From NCBI GenBank assembly GCA_902729315.2, contig LR746276.1, positions 3,516,169 to 3,580,168 on the forward strand: a stretch of 64,000 nucleotides of DNA. Direction: 5' to 3'. The notes under the pieces were generated by a model. That model made no database searches and had not been told where the DNA came from. It worked only from the letters and a program-made list of their open reading frames with translations. Shown here piece by piece: positions 25,220 through 34,644 of the stretch. The position numbers and the translations under genes are program-made. Positions within the stretch are counted from its first letter, which is position 1. Every line of letters begins with the position of its first letter. Source of the DNA: Spirodela intermedia (Eukaryota > Streptophyta > Magnoliopsida > Alismatales > Araceae).

Positions 25220-25391
25220 GGCCCAATGCTTTTGTGTCCATCAGAGTACTGGTACTCGCAGATCTTTGCTCAGCCCATATGAATCAATGGGCCGTGGGCT
25301 TGACCCTGCCCATAAACCCATTTCACTAGGCCCGTCTTTGAAGGCCAAAAGCCTAAACCCTTTGTCATTGGCTTTGAGACCCACGTGGGCT
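25220..25391 (+). promoter_or_regulatory. Site II-rich region, probable stranded promoter of the split ALP1-like gene
   Basis: TGGGCC/TGGGCT motifs on either strand occur at about 25220-25225, 25272-25277, 25288-25293, 25295-25300 and 25386-25391. The sequence to the right changes at about 25.4 kb into minus-strand Copia DNA. In the rearrangement proposed here this block was originally joined to the sequence at about 28985, where another TGGGCT (minus strand, 28984-28979) lies just upstream of the ALP1-like 5' half. The motifs are seen; the promoter role is inferred. Confidence 0.45.
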
Positions 25392-25399
25392 TTAATATG

Positions 25400-27648
25400 A
25401 GTAAGAGGTCTTACTTCACACCTACTTTGTCTAACATCAATATAATCAGGAACATTTAATGATTTTATAACTCGTTATTCACTCATAATAGAATTAAGAA
25501 GACTCTACATAATCTTCACCTCTAACCTTACTCCGTAGAAAATGACTTCAACATATGATCTTTATCAAATATCATATCAATGTTAAAAATAACCTTCTTC
25601 ACCTTTGAATTCTAAAGTTGATATCTCTTCACGTTAGTATTATGCTCAAGAAGATACATTTTCTCAACTTTAGATCTAACTTCGATCTCTAATCAGTAAG
25701 TGTAAAAATATATCTTAGATATCTAAATATATGTAAATTCGAATAGTCAATAAGATTTTCAGTTCATACCTCTTCAGCAACCTTCCCATCAAGAGTAAAA
25801 TTTGATGATCTATTTACCAAATAAGCTGTCATACTCACAGCTTCCGCCCAAAACTCTTTAGGAAAGTCAACATTCAACTATAAACACCGTACTCTCTCAA
25901 CAATTGTATGATTCATTTGCTCAGCAACATCATTCTACTACGGAGTCTTCTTTAGTGTATAATGATGTTGAATATCATGTTTATCATAAAATTGATCAAA
26001 TTCAAAATTCTTAAATTTTGTACCATTGCCAATCTCCAAGACTTTGATTTTACTCTCCATCTAATTCTCCACCTTTGCACACTAAGTCAACCTTCGTAAA
26101 TACTTATAATTTGTGATTTAAAAAGATTACTTAAACTTTTCTAAAAAAATCATTAACAAAGGTTAGAAAATAATGAGCTCCACTCATCAACGTCATATTA
26201 ACTAGACTACACACATCTTAATGAATATAATCCAATACACTATTTGTATCATATTTTGCTACATTGAATGTCACTTTGTACTATTTTTTCATGATATAGT
26301 ACTTGTAAAATTTTAATTTATAAATTTTCACATTAGGTAACAATCATCGTATATGTAGTTTTTGTATAGATGTCTCACTCACATGACTCAATCGAAAAGT
26401 GTCAGAAAAAGTGTCATTAATTATGAAATCATCTAGTGTTGCAACACAAGTTACACCTACAATAGTATTCTCCTGAAATTTATGAATATTCATTTGTTGA
26501 CGTTTTTCTTTCATCACAATGAGTGATTTCTTGATAATCTTAAGGATTCCATTCTCTCCTTTGAAGTAACATTTATTCATTTCCAATACTCTAAGCAAAA
26601 TCAAACATCTATTCAAGCTCTCAAATATTTCTATTCTGATACAATACTAAAATATGATGAACATTTTCAAACTCTCAAATCATTATGTCAAACATTCAAA
26701 CCTTCACTGAAATAATGCCAATTACTTCACAAACTATATTATTTCTTATAAAAATATTTCACATTGCACTCTTGTATGAGTCAAATCAGTCAACATTATG
26801 ACATAATAAATTTCACCATTTTCTCTATCCTCAACCTTCATAATATTAGTCGAATTAAATTCACTTTTTACTATCTTATCACTCTAATTCTTCAGACAAT
26901 CTCTTCACAAGTGTCTTTTCTCATGACACTTATGACAAATTTAGTTTTTCAACTAATTTGTGAATGACTTAGATCAATTATTATTGTCTTCTGATGATTT
27001 CTTCTCTTTGTACTTTCTATGTTTTCTTTCACCCTTCACATATAAACTTTCATCATGAGTCTTACCAACATTCTTCTTTCGATGATAATACTTCATCAAT
27101 AAGTTAATAACATCTTTAAAAACAAGTGATGTACTATTATGCAACAAGGTCATAACAAGATGATCATATGAATCAAGAAGAAAAATAAGTAAAATAATAA
27201 CTTTGTTCTCATTAGAAAAATCTGATTTCATACAAATTAAGTCATTCAATAATTCTTTAAAATAATTAATATGAGATGTTAAATCATCTCCATCTAACAT
27301 GCGTAATTCAAATAGTTTTTATCTTCAATGTCAATTTATTCATCATCGACTTTGATGCATATTACTTCTCCAACTTTTTTTAGAGTTCATTTGAATTGTA
27401 TTTATTTATAATGTACTGAAAAGTTCAATCAAACAAACATGTACAAATAAATCTTCCAATCTTATTCTCTATTATCTCTCAATCATCATTATTAATCTTG
27501 TCTGACTTTAGTTTATCCAAAGTCTTATATAAATCAATCTACAACAACGCATAATACACACGATACTTCTAAATATTAAAATTAGAAAACTTATCTTACT
27601 TTTAGATGTTAGTGTGTACTTTAGATGTCATACTAAATTTAGAAATAA
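25400..27648 (-). mobile_element. Copia (TNT1-94-like) 5' half: gag, protease/pre-integrase and integrase remnants, inverted
   Basis: Read on the minus strand from 27648 leftwards. A degenerate primer-binding site lies next to the LTR (TTTAGTATGACATC). A gag remnant (27300-26974) carries HINYFKELLNDL and LLDSYDHLVMTL. A pre-integrase and zinc-finger region (26616-26344) carries GENGILKIIKKSLIVMK. The integrase core (about 25920-25770) carries FPKEFWAEAVSMTAYLVNRS, followed by the post-core RSKLDLKLRKCIFL at about 25680. Stops interrupt the frames. The sequence ends near 25.4 kb between integrase and reverse transcriptase, exactly the part that resumes on the plus strand near 29.0 kb. Confidence 0.85.
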
Positions 27649-28100
27649 TCAAATTAATATTATAATAACAATTGTAGGAATAAATATGTATACACATAAT
27701 CACCATAATAGTGGAAATTTACTTTTTAGATATCAATGAGAACAAATAAAATAAAAATCACTAAGTTGTCAAGAATTTTGATGAGAACAAGATTTCTACT
27801 AGACATCTCTAATCTACGTCTTAACACCTTTTAGATGACTCAGACACTAGAGAGTCAATAATTAACTCTTATCTACTTCTATAAAGACTTCATCTATAAT
27901 AGAAGAAAGAATAGAGACCAAGAAAAAGAAAGATAATTAATGAAAAGAAAAGATAAATAAAGAGAAATAAATCTCATCAGTCATTTGCCATATCAAAAAA
28001 AGGTAAATAAATGTATCTCGATCTATGTGCAGGTGAGCTTACGCATATCCGAGGTAACGGCCCCGAACGGGTCAGCCATGATGGACTAACACCACCAACA
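27649..28100 (-). repeat. Copia 5' LTR (minus orientation)
   Basis: On the minus strand it begins TGTTGGTGGTGTTAGTCC and closely parallels the plus-strand LTR at 30671-31309, which begins TGCTGGCAGTACCAGTCC. The long shared block AAGTCTTTATAGAAGTAGAT is identical. It is shorter than its partner because of a deletion in the first third. The two copies have diverged clearly, so the insertion is old. Confidence 0.85.
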
Positions 28101-28459
28101 AACCGACATTGACGGATCACATCAAGTGCTAGGTTCTATTAGATCCAGTAAAATCAGAACCTAACGACTTGTGAGACGACGGTCAAGAGAGAGGAGTAAG
28201 AAATTCACGAAGAACTCTGTTGGAGTTGGAGACTGCCATCTCACATTGGCAACCTTGAGACCTGAGAGGTCTCGGTTTCCTCCTTTATCTATCTTCTTCT
28301 GTTTTTCCAGGGTTTTTCCCGAGTGTTTTTCCTTTTTCTTTTCCCTGTTCCAATTTGTATTCGCCCACGATCCCTTGTTCTGGAAACTGTCCTGAATATA
28401 TAGGGTTTTTTTGAGGAATTAGCGAGTTTATCGACAATTTAGTCGGAGGGTCTTCATCA
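28101..28459 (+). repeat. Gypsy-type LTR, 3' portion (inverted segment)
   Basis: Matches the reverse complement of 33355-about 33790: the GATCACATCAAGTGCT block, the AGACCTGAGAGGTCTCGGTTTCC block and the TTTGAGGAATTAG block correspond in order. It ends in CTTCATCA at 28459, aligned with the LTR end TTTATCA at 33355. It is the other half of the LTR piece at 31310-31473. Confidence 0.85.
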
Positions 28460-28985
28460 GTGACCCAACCGATCAGCCACCGATCAGCCACCGATCAGCA
28501 CACCTCATAGAAGGCGCAGCAACCGGCGGCGGAGCTGTCTTCCAGGCCAAACCTGTGTGCCACGGTGGAGAATGGCACCGCGTGGGCGAGGTGGAAGAGG
28601 GCGGTACCGGGGAACAAGGAGGAATATGAGGAGCGATGGCCTGAGAGTCCGGAGGAGGAGGTAGAAACAGGGGGGCTCATGCGGAATGCCTCGACCCACC
28701 TCGTGTCGGGGTCGTTAGAGGCCGCAGAAGCGAGGAAGCGAACCAGTCAGCGAAATTCTCGTCTTGCCGCCGCCGCTGCTGCTGCTGCTCGTCCTCCTCG
28801 CAGTCCCGCTTCCTCACAGGCGGGAGTTCGCGTTGCTGGCGGCGGCTCCGCTCTTGGGCAGCGGCAGAGTGCCGCTGAATTCCTCTCCCACGCGCAGCTG
28901 CCACTTCCCAACCGACAGCTCTGGAGTGAGCCGTCACCGTAAACGAAGTGCAGGACCTTTTGAAGTAAAGTATGCCCAAGCCCAT
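28460..28985 (-). pseudogene. ALP1-like (PIF/Harbinger-derived nuclease) pseudogene, 5' half
   Basis: On the minus strand an N-terminal ALP1-like region can be followed across two frames: RRRQDENFADWFAS, then after a frameshift FLASAASNDPDTRWVEAFR, then ALFHLAHAVPFSTVAHRFG and SSAAGCCAFYEVC. These match the helical N-terminal part preceding the DDE_Tnp_4 domain of ALP1-like proteins (family GLFRLA..FGV..STA..FYTVC). A stop follows FYEVC, and an 11-nt unit (GATCGGTGGCT) is tandemly repeated next to the junction with the Gypsy LTR at 28460. The matching 3' half is at 33978-34644 on the plus strand. The gene is broken by a frameshift, a stop, an insertion and an inversion. Confidence 0.75.
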
Positions 28986-29009
28986 ATTCAAAGTAGCAGC
29001 TGTTGTCTT

Positions 29010-30670
29010 TATATTATTTGTAGAAGATGATGAGTTTACATTTTTTCGGAAGGTAATTAGTTGTCTTGAAAAAGAGAAATGGATGTAAGTGATGTTTGAA
29101 GAACCAACATTTTTAGATAAAAACCACACTTAGGAATTAATGAATCTTCATGTAAAGAAGTAAGCTATTTGGTGTAAATAAGTGTACAAGAAAAAGTCAT
29201 GGATGATTGATGATGATCAATCAAAATATAAGATGATGCTTATTGCAAAAGGTTTTACATAAAAATAGAAAATTAATTATACGAAGATTTTTGTCATTTG
29301 TTGTCAAGTACAAGTCTATTCGTTTGGTGTTAACTATTATTACACATGAAGATATAGAGCTTGAGCAACTAAATGTAAAGACGACATTCCCCCATGAATA
29401 TTTAGAGAAAACTATTTATCTGCAGCAACCGGAGGGTTTCATTACGTAGGAGTCAGAATATCTTTTCTGTCAACTAAAGAAGTCCCTTAACAGGTTAAAG
29501 CATGCATCGAGGTAGTGGTATAATAAGTTTGACTTTTACATGTTGAAGATTGACTATACAAGATGTAATTTTGATTGTTATGCATATATGATGACTTGTG
29601 ATGATGGTTCTCTAATTATTTTGGTACTCTATGTTGATGATATATTCATTGTTTTAAAAAATTGATATGAGATCGCTAAATTGAAAATACTATTAAGTAG
29701 AAATTTAATATGAAAAATTTCCATGTGGCAAAGAAGATTCTTGATATGAAAAATCTATATAGACCAAGAGTTAAGTCAACTATAATTAACTTAGAAGAGT
29801 TATCTCTCGAAGGTGGTGTATATATTTGATATGAGTAATGTTAAAATAGTGAGCACTCCTCTAATTAATCATTTCAAATTATCTACTACTCAATGTCTGA
29901 CATCTGAAGAAGATATTATTTAGATGAAACAAATTTCTTATGTTAGTGTAGTTGGCTCTCTCATGTATGTTATGGTCTGTATATGACTAGATATTGCTCA
30001 TGTAGTTAGACTTGTTAGTAGGTTTATGAGCAATCTAAGAAAGAAATATTAGAACATAATAAAGTAGATTATTTAATATCTAAAATATTTTTTAGATTTT
30101 GAAATCTATTTTGACCAGTAAAATTATCTTTTTACTATTGACTTTGTTGATACAGATTTTATCAAGAATTTAAATCATTGAAGATTTATGATAGAATATG
30201 TTTTCACCATAGTTGATAGACTTGTGAGTTAAAAATCTACACTTCAGATTATTGTCGCATTATCTACGATTGAGATTGAGTACATGATAACTATTGAAGC
30301 AACTAAGGAGGCTTTATAGTTGAAGAGATTGTTGAGCGAACTTAGGATCCAACATAGTGAAATTTCTCTTCATTGTGACAGTTAGAATGCTATTTGTTTG
30401 ACAAAGAATCAAGACTATTATACACAATCGAAATATATTAATATACAGTGTCATAAGATTTATGAGTTGATAAATTCTAGAGATATCTCTTTAAAAAAAG
30501 TTCACATATAGTAGAATGCCACATATGTTAACGAAGGTCGTCACAGTTGAGAAGTTTAAATATTATTTGAATTTGATTCATGTTGTAAGTACTTTATAGA
30601 AGGTGGAGAACTTATAGTATAGACGGACATTAACTCTAAGTGCATTGATGATATATGTCAAGGTAGAGTT
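29010..30670 (+). mobile_element. Copia 3' half: reverse transcriptase and RNase H remnants
   Basis: The plus strand reads a stop-riddled Copia pol: ISCLEKEKWM at about 29060, then SKYKMMLIAKGFT, and an open stretch 29243-29449 with LEQLNVKTTFPHEYLEKTIY followed by LQQPEGF. Next come LYVDDIF near 29630, PDIAHVV near 29990 and RNase H-like LTKNQDYYTQSKYI near 30400. Just before the LTR lies the polypurine-type CAAGGTAGAGTT. It is the complement in content of the minus-strand 5' half at 25.4-27.6 kb, with no overlap in domains. Confidence 0.87.
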
Positions 30671-31309
30671 TGCTGGCAGTACCAGTCCATCATGGTTGAC
30701 CTATTCGAGAGAAGTGCGAGAGAGCCTCTCCCATCTAACTTGTTTGGGAGACGTATGATGAGTGAGAGATAGTTGTCACCTCATCTCTTTTAACCCACTC
30801 AAGGGTGCAAAAATGAAAGCAGAAAATGAGAGAAGTTAAAGCCATCACTTTTGAGATGTGTGGGCTCATCTACACATAGATCAAGATGCATCCTTTTAAG
30901 GGGTGTTATCTTTTTCTATTTTCTATAAATAGGATATGTATTTTTCTTTTTTTTAGTATGACAAGTGTCATATGATGAGATTTATCTCTCTCTCTTGATT
31001 CTCTCCTCTCTCTTCATCAACTCTCTTTTTATTTTTTGGTTGCTCTTCTTTCTTCTATTACATGTGAAGTCTTTATAGAAGTAGATAAGAGTTAACTGCT
31101 GACTCTCTAGTGTGTGAGTCCTTTAGAGAATATTAAGACGTGGATTAAAGGTATTTGATGAAAGTCTTGTTCTCATTAAAATTCTTGATAACTTGATGAT
31201 TTCTCTTCTATTTATTCTCATTAAGATTTAAAAATTGAGTTTTTGTTGTTATTGTGATCATATGCTTACATATTTATTCGTACATGGTTTATGTAACTAT
31301 ATTAGTTCA
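30671..31309 (+). repeat. Copia 3' LTR (plus orientation)
   Basis: Starts TGCTGG after a polypurine-like tract and ends TTAGTTCA. Length is about 639 bp. It aligns with the inverted LTR at 27649-28100. Gypsy LTR sequence resumes directly after it. Terminal TG..CA is present; a clean 5-bp target duplication was not seen. Confidence 0.85.
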
Positions 31310-31473
31310 TTGTTGAATCCATTTGCCGCCCACATTGTATGTCTTGCAAGATCCATCATACTACTGTCTATGATTATTTCTAACTCTAATAACTCTTTAC
31401 TCTATTACTAGGTTGGACTGACCTCTATGTGACTGCTTTTCACACGGGCCCACTTACTCTTCCCCCATTACAC
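31310..31473 (-). repeat. Gypsy-type LTR, 5' portion
   Basis: Aligns directly with 33805-33977: GATCCATCATACTACTGTC against GATCCGTCGTACTATTGTC, and ACACGGGCCCACTT against ACTCGGGCCCACTT. Together with 28101-28459 (inverted) it makes up one LTR of about 520 bp, interrupted by the Copia insertion. Most differences from the right LTR are G-to-A or C-to-T changes in this copy. Confidence 0.82.
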
Positions 31474-33354
31474 ACCTTGTTCTCAAGCTAGAAGTTGGGG
31501 ATCTAGCAGAGAATATCTTGGGCTAGTTCCCACAGCATTAGCGGCAGGTAGGTTTTCCTACACGATTAACACATGCGGTTTGTTGAGACAATGTTGAGCG
31601 TCTAGGAGAGCCCTTGGTTGTCTCGTACAACACATGTTGTCGTTCTCCTCTGATTGGTCGACTGTGAGCTGGAACAGTTCAAAATAAACGTCATCAGGAT
31701 CTGGGCGGCTTACCAATGTCCGAAGTTTGAGGTTGGTTGTGGGTTCTGATGGATCCACGGTGAGAACAATGATCATGCCAGAAAAGACAATGTCCATGCA
31801 TCCTGATGTAGCTCAAGCCTATGACATCCTTTCATCTAACGTATTCTCAAGATGACGTCAATGGACACTAGCAGAAAGAAGAAGAAATCATCTGAAATTG
31901 TGGCCTTTGGCAAGTGGATGACGAACCTGCAGCACATCTCGGAGTTGACCACCGTTTCTCCGATGCTTGTGGTCATGTAGTACTGGTCCATAGTGGTCAG
32001 AGGCAGGTTAAATTCGTCGACTCGCTGTTGACTGCTGAAATTTCAGGTTACCCCCGTGTCGAGCAGGAGGGAAACCTGGCGCCCTAGAATCCCCCCTTGG
32101 GAGCACATCACGCGGCCGTCAGCGTCGCTTGAGAGGGAATGCAGACTGACCTCTAATTGGGCCAGAATTTCATCCAACTCAGTGCCATCCGGATTGTTGT
32201 CGTCCCTTTGGTTAATCTCTAGCATATAATCGAAGTTGGCCGGTGCAAACAAGATGTGCAGCTCATGTTTGCATTTGTGGCCTAGTGCGAGTTTTTCATC
32301 GCAACGAAAGCACCCTATGCTCGCCGAGCATGTATTTCTGCAGCTGTGAGATGCACACGTTGCTGGTGACCGGTCGGAGCAGGAGCGCCACTATTGGCCT
32401 TGTATTGGCCGGACCCATGTGGGTGCTACCTTCATCTCGTCTGGCTTGAACTATCAAGCGGTTGCTTCGCCAGTCGAAGACGGAGGCGCCCTTCTCTAGG
32501 TCGCGAACGGGTCGGAGTTATCTTGCCCATTTGCCGATGGTCAAGGTCTGCAACTTGGTCTCAATCCGTTGGGGCATGATTGCCTTGGGCCCACAGGGGT
32601 TGAGGGCATAGACTTCAGCTTGAATCTCATGCCGAAGACCCTTAAGGAACGTACCATTAAGTATGTCTACCGGAATGTGTCTTTTGACGTTAGAGAGTAG
32701 CTCGGACTGCTCGCGGTATTCTTCCACCGTCCCTATTTGTTCCAATGGGAGGAACTGCTGGTAGAGGGAACTAGAGTTCTTGTAGTCGTACCACTCCAAA
32801 AGCTGGTATTTCAAATCTGTTCAGTTGCGGAAGGGTTGGAGCCAATGGAGGGCTTTCCCTTCCATATTGAGGCACGCCTCCTTCAGTTGCTCAGGCCCCA
32901 TCAGTAGGTAGGTAGAAAAGTAGAGATCCGCGAATAGATCCATCCTTCGGGATCAGATTTGGAAAATAAGAGGAACTCCAACCATCTCCGAGGGAGGGGA
33001 TCTAGTGGGCGGGGCACATGCTAACGGTCAGGCTGTCCGCCAGGGAGAAGGGCCGCGCACTCGCGGTGACTCTTGGGATCCAGTGCTGGTTTCCCCAGGA
33101 GCCCATTCCTTAGATAGCTCCATGACTGTCTTGAACCTGCATGTTCGGTTGGGAGAAGGGCTCAACCGCTGCTGAATGGTGTCGAGGATTTGAGAGAGTG
33201 TCTCTAGTTGTTGCTTGGGCTACAACACTTTAGCTTGGGCTACTTGATCTAAGGATGGTATGCTGAACCTCTTCCTGTTCTTTCTCTTGGGAGTCGAGCT
33301 TCAAATCCATTAATTTGGGCTCAATAGAAGCATGATTGTGGCTCTAATACTAAT
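31474..33354 (-). mobile_element. Gypsy-type element, internal region with gag and protease only
   Basis: Minus strand, from right to left. A primer-binding-site-like ATTAGTATTAGAGCCA adjoins the LTR at 33354. A Retrotrans_gag-like frame (32814-32518) carries YQQFLPLEQIGTVEEYREQ. A retropepsin region (about 32250-31750) carries GGILGRQVSLLLDTGVT, then TISDDFFFFLLVSIDVILRI. Nothing of reverse transcriptase, RNase H or integrase is present before the 3' LTR at 31473, so pol has been deleted or this is a non-autonomous derivative. Confidence 0.8.
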
Positions 33355-33977
33355 TGATAAAGACCCTCTAACTAAACCAAAGATAAACTCACTAATTCCT
33401 CAAAAGAACCTTGTATATTGAGGAAGGACAGTCTCTGAGACAGGGGATCCTAGGGAAATATGGATTGGAACAAAGAAAATGGGAAGGAATAACACTCCGG
33501 AAAAACCCCGGAAAGACAACAGAAGATAGATAAACGGGGAAACCGAGACCTCCCAGGTCTCAGGGTCGTCGATGCGGATGACAAGTCTCTAACTCAGAAT
33601 GAAGTTCTTCGTGAATTTCTTCCTCCTCTCTCATGGGCCGCTTAACTCATAATATAGCTTTAGTCCGCCTGTGTTGAAGACTGCCTCTCGACTGTCGTTG
33701 GACCGGTCGTAGGTTCTGATCTAATCGACCGGATCCGATGGAACCCAGTACTTGACGTGATCCATCGTTGTATGTTCCTGTAGCTGTACTGGTTCGCCCC
33801 CGGATCCGTCCGCCGCACGCGCCACCTGTCTTGCAGGATCCGTCGTACTATTGTCCCCGACGTTTTCTGCCTCCAGTGGCTCCTTGTCCCGCTCAACTCT
33901 TGGGCTGGATTTCTCCGTTACCGGGCTGGACCGGCCTCTGCGTGATCGCTTCCCACTCGGGCCCACTTCGAATGGCA
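33355..33977 (-). repeat. Gypsy-type 5' LTR (right copy)
   Basis: About 623 bp, starting on the minus strand at TGCCATTCG and ending TTTATCA immediately before the primer-binding site. It is much richer in CpG than its partner copy. Open frames through it on both strands reflect composition and are not taken as genes. Its outer edge abuts the ALP1-like 3' half. Confidence 0.82.
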
Positions 33978-34644
33978 AGACCTCTTCGAGATCCCCTCCG
34001 ATCTCAGGCGGGTGGAGGGATTTTGCTGCGGCGTGTTGGGCTTGGTCCCTTTCCCCATCGCTGGCGAAGTCATCATTCGGGTGCTGGTAGACTCGGAGGG
34101 AAGGTTCCTCGACGTCTCCGCCGGGTGGCCGCCGTCGATAGCCCCCAAGGAGATCCTCCCGAAGACGAAGCTCGTCTGGTCCCCGATGAAGGAGGCAAGA
34201 TCCCGGCCGCCACTGTCGCCGCCGAGGTGTGTCCAGGGCCCCTCTTGCTGCCCCCTCTCGCCATGGCTGCTGACGCGGTTCCTAGAAACAGAAGTCCTCG
34301 ACGGTGACCCCTCTAAGAGGACATTCAACGAGGCCCACGCGAAGGGAATGGAACTGGCGGCGTCGGGGGTGGAGGCGATCCGGCGGCGGTGGTGCCTCCT
34401 TCTCACCCGGTGGAGCGTCGACTGCGCCGAGGCTTTTCCCTTCGTGATACTGGTATGCTCCTTGCTGCACAACTTCCCATTCAAGTGCTGCGACCTCCTC
34501 CCCGACAAGGTCCCCGCGCCGGAACAGGTGGAGGAGAGCTTCCGGGACTTCAAAGGCGTTGGCAGCAGCGGTGACGACGGAGGAGGAGATAGGGCGAGGG
34601 ACGCTCTCGTGGCTCATATTTACTTGGTGTTCCCTAAGGGATAA
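33978..34644 (+). pseudogene. ALP1-like (PIF/Harbinger-derived nuclease) gene, 3' half
   Basis: A continuous frame reads DLFEIPSDLRRVEGFCCGVL from the LTR border, then the DDE_Tnp_4-type core: VDSEGRFLDVSAGWP, EILPKTKLVWS, LSPWLLTRFLE, SKRTFNEAHAKGMELAASGVE, RRRWCLLLTRWSVDC and PFVILVCSLLHNF, ending KG-stop at 34642-34644. ALP1-like proteins are domesticated Harbinger nucleases; in Arabidopsis ALP1 antagonises Polycomb. This half lacks a start codon and N-terminal domain because an LTR element is inserted just before it. The frame itself is unbroken, in contrast to the 5' half at 28460-28985. It could alternatively be a piece of a true Harbinger transposon. Confidence 0.78.

Noticed and set aside
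28101-31309. Reading the two opposed Copia halves as two independent insertions
   Set aside because: Their domains are exactly complementary without overlap, and the flanking Gypsy LTR halves also fit only if one segment is inverted, so one element plus one inversion is simpler.
33768-34553. Long frames of 179 and 211 codons over the Gypsy LTR and ALP1-like 3' half
   Set aside because: They cross the LTR border and run in frames other than the ALP1-like one, or antisense to it. GC-rich composition explains them.
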